Source of the DNA: JAVBQG01 sp031549185
GTDB taxonomy: Bacteria > Synergistota > Synergistia > Synergistales > Synergistaceae
DNA length: 64,000 nt
Direction of reading: 5' to 3'
Assembly: GCA_031549185.1 (NCBI GenBank)
Contig: JAVBQG010000017.1
Span: 1 to 64,000, forward strand
The translations under genes and the position numbers were made by a program. The notes below the pieces were generated by a model. It did not search any database. It had not been told where the DNA came from and saw nothing but the letters and a program-made list of their open reading frames with translations. Shown in pieces: positions 42,140-50,832 of this stretch. Positions within the stretch are counted from its first letter, which is position 1; every line of letters starts with the position of its first letter.

Positions 42140-42170
42140 GAAGAAAATCGAACGATTGAAATCAGGCAAG

Positions 42171-42204
42171 ACCGCGAGGCTTATCGCAGCCGCGCGGTTT
42201 TTTT
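42171..42204 (+). terminator. Terminator of proS
   Basis: ACCGCG and CGCGGT arms with a partly paired GC-rich interior, followed by TTTTTTT. Confidence 0.8.
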
Positions 42205-42334
42205 ATGCCCTGTTTCCGGTAGATGCACGGGACTTAAAATCTCGTGCGGCCGCTTGTCGCGTTTCGTATTTGACAAGGACCTCATAACGTGCTATTACAC
42301 TTCCCAGAGTAAAGTAAATCGGAGGTTTCCAATT

Positions 42335-43531
42335 ATGGCTTCGGTTTCTTCGTCAAAGGGCAAAAAGAAGAGCGGCGGCGTACCTTCGTGGCTTCTTTTC
42401 CCTCCGGCGCTTCTGGTTCCGATCGTGCTGTTGTTTTTCATCCTCGGAGATCCGTCGCGGAGGTCCGAAATTTCCGCGTCGTTCGTGGGGCTCGTGGGCA
42501 TGATCTACGTGTCGCTTTCCCTCGCGTACCACACGCTGTCCGGCAAGGGTAACCGGAAGGGGGCGAACGCCGTCGCGCTGCTCGCGAACGGGGCTCTCTT
42601 CGTCTTCCTGGCAGACTTCACCGGAGGGCCGCTCGCGTTCAGTTGGGCGGGGATCGCCCTCTTCCTGATCGGCCTGATCGGCGCGATGAGCCTGCTGTCG
42701 CCGCCGCCCGCGCCGCGTTTTTCCAAGACGAGCGACTCGATTCTGCCGGAGGGGACGGACAGGGGCATCGTCAGACACATCCTGGACGCCTTCGTCTTCC
42801 CGGTCGCCCTGCTCGAGTTCGGCGAGGATGGGCAGGAGCGCGTGATTGCATCGAACGAGCCATTTGCGGCGGTCCTCGGCAGGAACGCCGATAAGATGCA
42901 GGAAGAGGCCTTCTCGTCCCTGATTCCTCCGTATGTGGAGGGGACGAAATTCAAGTTCGTCGACCTCGAATGGATTCCCCGCCGTACGACACGGGGCAGG
43001 CAGACGCTCTTCATGCTCTCGCCGCTGGAGAGGTCGACGGAACCGCCGACCGTTCAGGTTCTGGACGCCGTCGACCCGGACACGGGGCTTTACACGCAGA
43101 GTTTCATGGAGTACAGGGGCAAGGCGGACGTCGAGGGCTGCCGCCGCTACAAGCGCAGGCTGGCCATCTCGATCTTCCAGCTCGATTTCGACCGCCATGG
43201 CGGCATCCCGCCGAGCGACGAGGTACGCAAGACCGCCTTCGACGCGTTTGGACGGATGGTCTGTTCCACGGTTCGAGTCTGCGATTCTGCATACCGCGTC
43301 AGCGACACGGAGATCATTCTGTTCATGCCCGATACCGCCCAGCAGGGCGCGAAGATCGTGACCGCCCGCATACGGGACCGGATGCACAAACTGTCCGCGA
43401 TGGAGTGCGTCGAACTCGCGGCGGCCGAGCTGACCGACGGCATGGTCTGCTTCATCGGCGAGGACGTGGAGTCGCTCGACCACGCGATCGAGGAGGTATA
43501 TCTCACGATCGGCCGCAAGCGCGAAAGATGA
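42335..43531 (+). CDS. Membrane protein with PAS-like and degenerate GGDEF domains
   Basis: 398 residues from ATG 42335 (RBS CGGAGG). Four hydrophobic segments lie within residues 16-125, then a PAS-like region (FPVALLEFGEDGQERVIASNEPFAAVLG, in parts), then a GGDEF-type fold that opens with DAVDPDTGLYTQSFME. The active-site loop reads SDTEI (YRVSDTEIILFMPDT) where GGDEF is expected, and the metal-binding Asp region is FQLDFDRHGG. It probably does not make cyclic di-GMP; it may bind nucleotide or act as a scaffold. It stands alone between proS and the aminotransferase. Confidence 0.7.
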   Translation: MASVSSSKGKKKSGGVPSWLLFPPALLVPIVLLFFILGDPSRRSEISASFVGLVGMIYVSLSLAYHTLSGKGNRKGANAVALLANGALFVFLADFTGGPLAFSWAGIALFLIGLIGAMSLLSPPPAPRFSKTSDSILPEGTDRGIVRHILDAFVFPVALLEFGEDGQERVIASNEPFAAVLGRNADKMQEEAFSSLIPPYVEGTKFKFVDLEWIPRRTTRGRQTLFMLSPLERSTEPPTVQVLDAVDPDTGLYTQSFMEYRGKADVEGCRRYKRRLAISIFQLDFDRHGGIPPSDEVRKTAFDAFGRMVCSTVRVCDSAYRVSDTEIILFMPDTAQQGAKIVTARIRDRMHKLSAMECVELAAAELTDGMVCFIGEDVESLDHAIEEVYLTIGRKRER

Positions 43532-43541
43532 GCGACAAAAT

Positions 43542-43579
43542 TTCGTGAAATCGTTGTACAATAGCAAAAGTTTCACGAA
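43542..43579. promoter_or_regulatory. Inverted repeat flanking a -10 box before aminotransferase 1
   Basis: TTCGTGAAA (43542-43550) and TTTCACGAA (43571-43579) are perfect 9-bp inverted arms around TACAAT (43557-43562), a good -10 candidate. A regulator bound here would block the promoter. No T-run follows, so a terminator is less likely. Confidence 0.45.
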
Positions 43580-43604
43580 CTATCATCAGGAGGGGATTTT
43601 AAAA

Positions 43605-44813
43605 ATGAGTCAGGTTCATTGGGACGCGCTGTTCTCCGATCAGGCGAAGAATCTCAGGCCCTCGCCGATTCGCGAGTTGATGAAGTACATGAAAAAGCCG
43701 GGGATGATTTCGTTCGCGGGCGGTAACCCCGACCCGATGATCTTCCCCGTGCCCGAGTTCGCCGGCGCTTCGATCGTGTTGGGCCGCGACGGCATGAACG
43801 TCCTGCAGTATGGCACGACAGACGGCTACGAGCCGCTGAAGACCTTCGTGGCGAACTGGATGGCCCCCCGCATGGGGCGCGTCGTCGAAGGGGACGAGCT
43901 CCTGATCACATCCGGTTCCCAGCAGGGCATGGACCTGCTCTGCGCAGCACTGATCGACAAGGGCGACTCGATCATCGTCGAGGATCCCACGTATCCCGGC
44001 GCGATCCACACCATGCGCAACCGCGGCGCGGATTTCATCACCGTTCCTTGCGACGAGGACGGCATGCAGGTCGACCTGTTGCCCGAGGTGATCGAGAGGG
44101 CGCGCAAGGACGGCAAGAGGATCAAGTTCATCTACGCGATCGTCAACTTCCAGAACCCGACCGGCGCGACGCTCTCGGGCGCGCGCAGGAAGAAGTTGCT
44201 CGAGATCGCCGAGCAGTACGATCTGATCGTCTTCGAGGACGACCCGTACGGACACCTCCGCTACGAGGGCGAGCACGAGCCCACGATCTTTTCGATGGAC
44301 AAGAGCGGACGGGTGGTCTACGCCTGCTCGTTCTCCAAAATCCTCGCCCCCGGCGCCCGCGTGGCGTGGATCGTCGGCGCGCCGGAGATTATCCGCAAGA
44401 TGGTCATCGTCAAGCAGGGCGTCGACATGTGTACCAGCGTCGTGGCGCAGGCCCTCGTCGCGCAGTACTGTGCGGAGGGGCACATGGACTCCTTCCTGCC
44501 GAAGATCATCGCGCACTACCGCAAGAAGCGCGACGGCATGGCGGCGGCGTTCGAGAAGCACCTTCCGAAGGATGTGGTGTACTCGGTGCCCAAAGGTGGT
44601 TTCTTTTTCTGGGTGAAGGTCCCCGGCATCGACACGAAGGATCTGTTCATGAAGGCCGTCGACCGCGGCGTCGCGTTCGTCAACGGCCCCGCCTTCTTCG
44701 CGAACGGTGGCGGCGACGACTGTATGCGAACCTGTTTCACGTTCGCCCAGCCCTCGGAGCTCGAAGAGGGAGCGATTCGCCTCGCCCGCGCGATCGAGGA
44801 TATGAAGGCCTAA
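43605..44813 (+). CDS. PLP-dependent aminotransferase 1 (class I/II, LysN/MocR-like)
   Basis: 402 residues from ATG 43605 after AGGAGGGG. Landmarks: ISFAGGNPDPMIFP near residue 35, LITSGSQQGMDLLCAALIDKGD, VNFQNPTGAT, VFEDDPYGHLRYEGE and the PLP lysine in CSFSKILAPGARVAW. This is the 2-aminoadipate/aromatic/branched-chain aminotransferase group, so the substrate range is probably broad. No regulator domain is attached. It likely feeds oxoacids into the 2-oxoacid oxidoreductase route. A related enzyme follows at 44971 under its own promoter. Confidence 0.9.
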   Translation: MSQVHWDALFSDQAKNLRPSPIRELMKYMKKPGMISFAGGNPDPMIFPVPEFAGASIVLGRDGMNVLQYGTTDGYEPLKTFVANWMAPRMGRVVEGDELLITSGSQQGMDLLCAALIDKGDSIIVEDPTYPGAIHTMRNRGADFITVPCDEDGMQVDLLPEVIERARKDGKRIKFIYAIVNFQNPTGATLSGARRKKLLEIAEQYDLIVFEDDPYGHLRYEGEHEPTIFSMDKSGRVVYACSFSKILAPGARVAWIVGAPEIIRKMVIVKQGVDMCTSVVAQALVAQYCAEGHMDSFLPKIIAHYRKKRDGMAAAFEKHLPKDVVYSVPKGGFFFWVKVPGIDTKDLFMKAVDRGVAFVNGPAFFANGGGDDCMRTCFTFAQPSELEEGAIRLARAIEDMKA

Positions 44814-44840
44814 CCGTACACCGCAGGAAACCAATCCAGG

Positions 44841-44877
44841 CGCCCCCTCTTGCGGAACCCCGCAGGAGGGGGCGTTT
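44841..44877 (+). terminator. Terminator of aminotransferase 1
   Basis: CGCCCCCTC..TGCGG and CCGCA..GAGGGGGCG arms form a long stem. The following sequence is TTTATG, a weak T-run. Confidence 0.65.
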
Positions 44878-44893
44878 ATGTAATCGATTCATA

Positions 44894-44921
44894 TTGACAG
44901 TTCTTTAACGTCATGTATAAT
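44894..44921 (+). promoter_or_regulatory. Consensus promoter of aminotransferase 2 and following genes
   Basis: A perfect TTGACA (44894-44899) and a perfect TATAAT (44916-44921) are separated by 16 bases. It is the strongest promoter-like sequence in the window. Confidence 0.75.
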
Positions 44922-44970
44922 CCCGGCATAACGATTGCATAATGAAGCTTCAGATCTTGGAGGTGCAGAC

Positions 44971-46188
44971 ATGGCCGATTTCCTGTTCAGAGAGCAGCTC
45001 AGCACGATGGCGCGCGAGCGCCTCGGCGGATCCGAGATCAGCGAGATGATCTCGCTGGTGGTCGAGAATGAGGCGCTCTCGTTCGGCGCCGGGGAGCCGT
45101 CCGCCGACATGTTCCCGAAGCAAGGGATGAAGGAGGCCGTGGCGAAGGCCTTCGACGACGCCGGCATATGGGGCTATTACCACGACGAATTCGGCGACGA
45201 GGGTCTGCGCGCGTGGATCGCGGCGCGGATGGCGGCCGACGACATGTCGCCCGCCTGGGTGAAAGAGGAGAACATTCTGCTCACCAACGGCGGCGGAGAG
45301 GCGATGAGCCTCGTTACCGAGGCGCTCGTCGACGCCGGCTCGCTGATCCTGGTCGAGAGCCCCACCTATACCGAGAGCCTGCTCACCTTCCGCAAGCAGG
45401 GGGCCGTCTGCGTCTCCGTCCCCTCGGACGACGACGGCATCGTCCCGGAGGCGCTGGCGGAGATTGCCTCGTCCCGCAGTGCGCGGTTCCTCTATACGAT
45501 CCCGAACTTCCAGAACCCCAGCGGCCGCACGACGCCGATCGAGCGCCGGGTCAAAATTCTCGAGATCCTGCGCGAACGCGACGTCGCGATCGTCGAGGAC
45601 GATCCCTACCACTACCTCTCCTACGACGGCCCCCCGCCGACGAGCTACCTCAAGCTCGCGGGCGACGACAAGCGCGTCATCCACTGCAACAGCTTCTCGA
45701 AGATCATCGCACCAGGTCTGCGCACGGGCTGGGTCGTGGTGCCGCCGGCGCTTCTCTCCAACTTTCTGGCCCTGCGGATCAGCGCCGGCCTGGGTCGCCC
45801 CGCCGTCATCCAGAAGGGCATTTTGAATTTCCTGAACGGGACCGACTTCCGGGCGCGCATCGGCGACATCTGCGACGAGTACCGCAAACGCCGCGGCGTG
45901 ATGCTCGATATGATCGCGAAGCACCTCGCCCCTTTGGGGATCAGGACCAACGTCCCCAAGGGCGGGTTTTTCATCTGGGCCGACTCGCCGCGCGAAATCG
46001 ACACCCGTGCGTTCGCGCGCTACGCCGTGACGCGGGAGAAAATCGGAATCATCCCCGGGTGCGCGTTCTACCCCGCGGGAGAACGAACCGGGGACAGATC
46101 GTTCCGCCTCTCGTACGCGAAGGTGCCGACCGACCTGGTGGAGGAGGGGATGCAGCGCCTGGTGAGAGCGTGGAAATCGTTCGCGTAA
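44971..46188 (+). CDS. PLP-dependent aminotransferase 2 (class I/II)
   Basis: 405 residues from ATG 44971 (RBS TTGGAGGTG). Same family as the preceding enzyme but clearly diverged: LSFGAGEPSADMFP, ILLTNGGGEAMSLVTEAL, IPNFQNPSGRTT, IVEDDPYHYLSYDG and PLP lysine in NSFSKIIAPGLRTGW. Followed 24 bases later by the metallo-hydrolase gene, so the two may share the consensus promoter upstream. Substrate not predictable; tandem paralogues suggest different amino acids. Confidence 0.9.
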   Translation: MADFLFREQLSTMARERLGGSEISEMISLVVENEALSFGAGEPSADMFPKQGMKEAVAKAFDDAGIWGYYHDEFGDEGLRAWIAARMAADDMSPAWVKEENILLTNGGGEAMSLVTEALVDAGSLILVESPTYTESLLTFRKQGAVCVSVPSDDDGIVPEALAEIASSRSARFLYTIPNFQNPSGRTTPIERRVKILEILRERDVAIVEDDPYHYLSYDGPPPTSYLKLAGDDKRVIHCNSFSKIIAPGLRTGWVVVPPALLSNFLALRISAGLGRPAVIQKGILNFLNGTDFRARIGDICDEYRKRRGVMLDMIAKHLAPLGIRTNVPKGGFFIWADSPREIDTRAFARYAVTREKIGIIPGCAFYPAGERTGDRSFRLSYAKVPTDLVEEGMQRLVRAWKSFA

Positions 46189-46212
46189 TCGATCTCTGGA
46201 GAGGATGAGCGC

Positions 46213-47157
46213 ATGGAGAACCTTCTGAAATTTCAGGATCCGGAAAATTGGGCGAAGCGCGTCCCTCGCGGGACGTTCTCGCGCTTTCGCCTTATTTCGA
46301 AGCCAGGTGACTGGTTTTCAGTCTACGACCTAGGAGATGCTATTTACGCGCTGTGCGAGGACGGCCACATAGAGGAAGTGCTCTCTTTCCTGCTGGTGGG
46401 CGAGGAGCGCGCGCTTCTGGTCGACAGCGGAAACGGCATCGGCAATATCCGGGAGATATGCCGCGAGCTGACCGACCTGCCCGTCTCCCTGGTCAACACG
46501 CACAGTCACTACGACCACATTGGAGGTAACTACCTGTTCGACGATGTAGCCGCTTTTGACGATTGCATGGGAATTGTCAGGAGGACTGCGGCGCTCGGTT
46601 ACTCGGTCGCGCAGATGCGCCCGAGCCTGGGGGGGATCTCCATCGCACGGGCCTTCCCGGCGGATTTCGAACACGAGGCCTACTGCGTGCCACCCTACAG
46701 GGTCTCGCGGTGGATCGCGGATGGAGACGCATTCGACCTGGGAGGGCGGCGAGTTGAAGTAATCCATACACCGGGACATTCGCCGGATTCGATCTGCCTG
46801 TTGGATGAACGTACGCGCAAACTTTTCGTCGGCGATATTTTCTACACCGGCTCCATCTATACATGGCTGGCAGGCGGCGATCTGGATCAGATGATCGCTT
46901 CGTATCAGCGGATGAGCGACCTCTTTCCGCGGTACGACTTGATTATGCCGTCGCACAACGATATCGCCATGGAGAAGGAGATTCTCATCGACGCGCTGCA
47001 CGCGGCGAAAGATGTCCGAGATGGGAAAGGAACGCCGATCTGCCTCGACAACGGGCACAAGGTATATCATTTCGGGCGTTTCGCGTTCGACACGATCTCC
47101 GAGAAACAGCACATCACAAATTTTTCCGAGGTGGTAGGCGCGAAGGAAAGCGAGTAG
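46213..47157 (+). CDS. Metallo-beta-lactamase-fold hydrolase
   Basis: 314 residues. The zinc motif HSHYDHIGG is complete at about residue 97, with downstream ligands in HTPGHSPDSICLLDE and VGDIFYTG and a late MPSHNDIA. The family includes glyoxalase II, lactonases and phosphodiesterases. Between two metabolic enzymes and a membrane transporter-like protein, it may open a lactone or thioester in amino-acid breakdown (inference). RBS GAGAGGATGAG. Confidence 0.87.
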   Translation: MENLLKFQDPENWAKRVPRGTFSRFRLISKPGDWFSVYDLGDAIYALCEDGHIEEVLSFLLVGEERALLVDSGNGIGNIREICRELTDLPVSLVNTHSHYDHIGGNYLFDDVAAFDDCMGIVRRTAALGYSVAQMRPSLGGISIARAFPADFEHEAYCVPPYRVSRWIADGDAFDLGGRRVEVIHTPGHSPDSICLLDERTRKLFVGDIFYTGSIYTWLAGGDLDQMIASYQRMSDLFPRYDLIMPSHNDIAMEKEILIDALHAAKDVRDGKGTPICLDNGHKVYHFGRFAFDTISEKQHITNFSEVVGAKESE

Positions 47158-47234
47158 CAAATGTCTATGTCATGGACTCCATTGCTTTGTCGAATCATTT
47201 TCGTTTGCGCAAACAGTCGAAGGAGTGTGAAGAA

Positions 47235-48596
47235 ATGGAAACAACGAAGGGAGAATATACCAGTTCTCAGATTATGAAATTTGTCCTTCCGTCACTCATC
47301 GGCGCCATCGCTTTTTTGATGCCGATACCGGACAAGGGCACGCTCAACACCATTCTCGGGCTTCTGATCAACGAGGGTAAGGCTATTTTCAAGGATTATC
47401 TTCCCGCAACCGCGATGACGATCGTATGCGCGACGTCTTTGTTTTCCCTGTATGCTGTTTTGACAAAACCGAAATTTGTCATGGATAGCGAATTTTTACG
47501 GAGTATTTTTATCGTAACGCCCTTCTGGCTCGTATCCCGCCTGTTGGGAGCGGCGCTTTACATCCCGATTTTTTTCAAGATCGGACCGGAGCTCATCTGG
47601 AACGACAATACGGGAGGCACGATGGGCATCGTGCTGGTTCCTCTGCTGGTTATCGTCTTCATCGTGCTCTCCGCCATCGTGCCTTTTCTGACCGACTACG
47701 GTCTTATGGAGTACGTCGGGACTTTTGCGCGCCCAGTCATGAATCCGCTGTTCAGGCTTCCGGGGCGTGCCGCCGTCGATTGCCTCGCGTCGTGGATCGG
47801 CAGTAGCTCGGTTGCGGTGGTCATTACGACGACGGTTCACGATCGGGGGTATTACACGGACCGCGAGGCGGCCATTATTTCGACCTCGTTCTCCGTCATC
47901 AGTATCGCCTATGTGTATGTTATGGCAGAGTTCGTCAAGTTGCCGCATATGTATTTCCAGATTCTTCTCTCGGTGTATATCGTGACGTTTATTCTCGCGG
48001 TGCTGATGCCGCGCCTGTGGCCGCTCAAATCCATACCCGACACATTCTCCGGCCGCGCGGGGCAACAGCGGGCGATCGACGACGATGTGCCCGCTGGCTT
48101 CACGCTGAAGGATTGGGCGCTGAAACAGGCTGTCGCGAAGGCGGAAGCGCAGACGACGCAACATACGGTCGCATCGATCGGCAAGACGCTTCTCTCTCTC
48201 TGTACGTGCACGATGCCGGTCGCCATTTCGTGGGGGACGATCGTGCTCATGGTTGTGGAAAGCACGCAGATTTTCCAGACGATCGCGAAGCCGTTCGCAT
48301 GGATGCTGCAGCTGGTGGGAATCCCGGAGGCGGGGCAGGTCGCTGTCGCCTTTGTCCTTGCCTATGCGGATCAGTTTCTGGCCGCGGTTATCGGCGCAGG
48401 GGTGACGACCGATGCCGCGCGCTTCATGTGCGCGGGGATTTCGGCCACGGGTCTGGTCTATCTCACCGAGACGGGCGTGCTGATCATCAACTCGTCGATC
48501 CCGCTCGGTCTCGGAAAATTGACGGGGATCTACCTGATCCGAGCGGTGTTGTCGGTATTTTTGCTCGCGCCGTTCGCGTGGTACTTCTGCATGTAA
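47235..48596 (+). CDS. YjiH-family membrane protein (nucleoside-recognition/gate domain)
   Basis: 453 residues from ATG 47235, which follows AAGGAGTGTG; longer versions of this frame only overlap the hydrolase gene. About 10 hydrophobic segments. GKGTLN-like PDKGTLNTILGLLINEGKAIF near the start, VPFLTDYGLMEYVGTFARPVMNPLFRLPGRAAVDCLASWIGS (in parts) and a late AGVTTDAARFMCAGISATGLVYLTETG are YjiH-like. Members have a gate domain shared with nucleoside transporters and SpmA; the true substrate is unknown. It may export or import a product of the neighbouring enzymes. Confidence 0.82.
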   Translation: METTKGEYTSSQIMKFVLPSLIGAIAFLMPIPDKGTLNTILGLLINEGKAIFKDYLPATAMTIVCATSLFSLYAVLTKPKFVMDSEFLRSIFIVTPFWLVSRLLGAALYIPIFFKIGPELIWNDNTGGTMGIVLVPLLVIVFIVLSAIVPFLTDYGLMEYVGTFARPVMNPLFRLPGRAAVDCLASWIGSSSVAVVITTTVHDRGYYTDREAAIISTSFSVISIAYVYVMAEFVKLPHMYFQILLSVYIVTFILAVLMPRLWPLKSIPDTFSGRAGQQRAIDDDVPAGFTLKDWALKQAVAKAEAQTTQHTVASIGKTLLSLCTCTMPVAISWGTIVLMVVESTQIFQTIAKPFAWMLQLVGIPEAGQVAVAFVLAYADQFLAAVIGAGVTTDAARFMCAGISATGLVYLTETGVLIINSSIPLGLGKLTGIYLIRAVLSVFLLAPFAWYFCM

Positions 48597-48677
48597 ATTG
48601 GTTTCATCGCGGGCCGGGGCCTGTTTTGCGTGTCGCGGCCCGCGTATATAAAAACGGGTAGTGAGGAAGGGTTCGGA

Positions 48678-49337
48678 TTGATCAAAAATTCCAGGCGGCT
48701 GGCGGACGTCGCCGCCGCAAAGCTTCGTGAAATGATTCTGGCGGACAGCCTGAGGACGGGCGAGCCGCTCAGCGAGATCGCGCTGGCGGAGGAGCTCGGC
48801 GTGAGTCGCACGCCCGTGCGCGAGGCGATCACGCTCCTCGAGAGCGAGGGGCTGGTGCGCGTGGTGCCTGGCAAGGGCGCGTTCGTCGCCGACATGTCGC
48901 TTGAGGACTACAAGGAGATCAACGACCTCCGGATCTGCCTGGAACCGCTCGCCGCCGTCTCCGCCATCGGCAATATTCCCGACGCCAAGCTCGACGAAGA
49001 GATCCGGATATGGGCCAGATACAAGGATATGGTCGACCGCGGCGAGCCGCTCGACTCCGAGGAAATCGCGGCGGCGGACGGAGAGCTGCACGATCTCATC
49101 GCCCGGCACTGCAACAACCGCCGCCTGCGCCAGTTCCTGAATATCCTCGCCATACAGCGGAGCAGGCTGGTGTTCATCATGTGGCGTTCGCAGAAGTTCA
49201 ACAGCGAGGTCATCCAGCAGCACCTGCGGATTCTCGACTGCCTCAAGAGGCGCGACCCCGAGGGCCTGCGCGAGGCGATGCTGGAGCACATGGAGCTGAA
49301 CAACTGGTATGTGCTGGAGAAGCTGAAGAGCATCTAG
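48678..49337 (+). CDS. GntR-family regulator (FCD type)
   Basis: 219 residues from a TTG at 48678 behind GAGGAAGG. Winged helix: NSRRLADVAAAKLREMIL ... EIALAEELGVSRTPVREAITLLESEGLVRVVPGKGAFVADM (in parts), then a helical FCD domain with ADGELHDLIARHCNN and a C-terminal QQHLRILDCLKRRD...LEHMELN, the metal-ligand positions. It lies between the YjiH gene and the LarA gene, one base before the latter, and is the likely local repressor of this metabolic cluster. Confidence 0.9.
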   Translation: MIKNSRRLADVAAAKLREMILADSLRTGEPLSEIALAEELGVSRTPVREAITLLESEGLVRVVPGKGAFVADMSLEDYKEINDLRICLEPLAAVSAIGNIPDAKLDEEIRIWARYKDMVDRGEPLDSEEIAAADGELHDLIARHCNNRRLRQFLNILAIQRSRLVFIMWRSQKFNSEVIQQHLRILDCLKRRDPEGLREAMLEHMELNNWYVLEKLKSI

Positions 49338-49338
49338 G

Positions 49339-50622
49339 ATGACGAAGGTCGCGATTCCCTACGGGGATTCCCGGGTTGTCTGCGAACTCCCCGTAGAAAG
49401 GATTCTCTTCGACGGACGGATGAGAGAACTGCCCGTGATCCGCGACCTGGACGCGGAGATTCTGCGCTCGCTCGACGCCCCGGCGGGGACGAGACCCCTT
49501 CGCGAGCTGCTCGCGGGCAAGCGGGATGTCGTGATCCTGATCGAGGACTACACGCGCCACACGCCGCTCGACGCGATCCTCCCCGTTTTAATTCGCTACA
49601 TGAACGACAGCGGCGTGCCAGACGAGTGCATCACGTTTCTGACCGCGCCCGGCACGCACCGCCTTATGACCGAGGCGGAGATCGAGGCCAAAATCGGGCG
49701 CGGGATGAGCGGCCGCTTCCGCGTCGTGCAACACGACGCGACGGACCTCTCCTCGTTGCGCGACCTCGGGCATGTATCCGCGGGGGGGATGGAGATCCCC
49801 GTCCTCGTGAACGCGCGCGCGCTGACGGCGGATTTCCTGATCGGCACGGGTTCCATCGTGCCGCACCCGGACGCGGGCTTCTCGGGCGGGGCCAAGATCG
49901 TCCAGCCGGGTATCTGCGGCTTCGCTACCACCGCGGCGACGCACTTGGCGGCGGGCCTGCTGCCAGTGATCCCGCTTGGCGACGTGGACACGCCCGGCCG
50001 GACAGGCATGGAGAAAGTGGCGGAGAAGGTGGGGCTCGATTTCATTCTCAACACGGTGCAGAACGTCTCCGGCGGCGCGGTTGCCCTCGTGGCGGGGGAC
50101 TTCGTGACCGCGCACCGCGCGGGCGTGGAGATCGCGCAGCGGAATTACTGCGTCGAGATTTCGGCCCGCGCGGACGTCGTGATCGCGGGCTCGTCGCCCT
50201 GCGATGCAGATTTCTGGCAGGCGAGCAAGGGCCTGGTCGCCGGGTCGTTCGCCGTGCGCGACGGGGGGATCCTGATCTTCGTCTCTCCCTGCACGGAGGG
50301 GCTTGCCGACGCACACCCCGAGCTCGTGCGCTGGCTCGAGATGTCGAACGCCGAGGCGTCTGACTTCGTCCGCTCGGTCGACCCGAGCGCTGAGGACGTC
50401 GACTTTGTCGCCGCCGACGTGGCGCTCAACAACTCCAGAATCCGCGAACGCTGCCGCATCTTTACCGTCAGCGGGGGCCTGCGCGAGTCCGATATGAAAT
50501 CCCTGGGTCACGAAAAATTCGCGACGCTGCAGGATGCCGTGGACGAGGCCTTGCGCCGCATTCCGAATGCACAGGTCGGCGTCCTGCCGAAGAGCGGCGT
50601 ATCGCTGCCGAAGATCGCCTAG
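49339..50622 (+). CDS. larA: LarA-family (nickel-pincer) racemase
   Basis: 427 residues. LarA features: DYTRHTP (the DxTRP-like motif), GTHRLM (cofactor His), and HPDAGFSGGAKIVQPGICG with the His and the Lys that binds the nickel-pincer cofactor. LarA racemises lactate; homologues act on other 2-hydroxy acids. The synthesis genes larB, larC and larE are not in the window. The start is one base after the gntR stop, so the two are coupled. The LctP-family transporter at 19901 is a possible functional partner but is far away. Confidence 0.85.
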   Translation: MTKVAIPYGDSRVVCELPVERILFDGRMRELPVIRDLDAEILRSLDAPAGTRPLRELLAGKRDVVILIEDYTRHTPLDAILPVLIRYMNDSGVPDECITFLTAPGTHRLMTEAEIEAKIGRGMSGRFRVVQHDATDLSSLRDLGHVSAGGMEIPVLVNARALTADFLIGTGSIVPHPDAGFSGGAKIVQPGICGFATTAATHLAAGLLPVIPLGDVDTPGRTGMEKVAEKVGLDFILNTVQNVSGGAVALVAGDFVTAHRAGVEIAQRNYCVEISARADVVIAGSSPCDADFWQASKGLVAGSFAVRDGGILIFVSPCTEGLADAHPELVRWLEMSNAEASDFVRSVDPSAEDVDFVAADVALNNSRIRERCRIFTVSGGLRESDMKSLGHEKFATLQDAVDEALRRIPNAQVGVLPKSGVSLPKIA

Positions 50623-50652
50623 TTCGATTTTTATTTCCAATAACCCATTTCA

Positions 50653-50728
50653 TGTAGGGGCGCACTCTGTGCGCCCGCCAAGAATCACGATTTTTCAAGG
50701 ATATGCGGGCGAACGCTGTTCGCCCCTT
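50653..50728. repeat. Intergenic inverted-repeat element, copy 3
   Basis: TGTAGGGGCGCACTCTGTGC (50653-) and its near reverse complement GCGGGCGAACGCTGTTCGCC (50705-) bound a 26-base spacer. The inner arms are the same type as copies 1 and 2, but the outer TGTGCAAT/GTTTTTGCAC ends are absent. Confidence 0.55.
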
Positions 50729-50832
50729 GGTATATCATTTCGATATGACATCAGGTTCGTAAAAAACGATTTATCGCTGGAAGCCTGAAGAGTAAGGATT
50801 ACAAACCTTAAATTTATCGCGAGGTGATTCGA

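Noticed and set aside
46863..48596. A 577-codon frame extending the YjiH protein into the metallo-hydrolase gene
   Set aside because: The upstream part is a shadow of the hydrolase; ATG 47235 with AAGGAG opens the hydrophobic protein.
48607..48646. GC-rich inverted repeat between the YjiH and gntR genes
   Set aside because: The arms pair (CGCGGGCCG/CGGCCCGCG), but TATATAAAAA follows instead of a T-run, and its role could not be decided.
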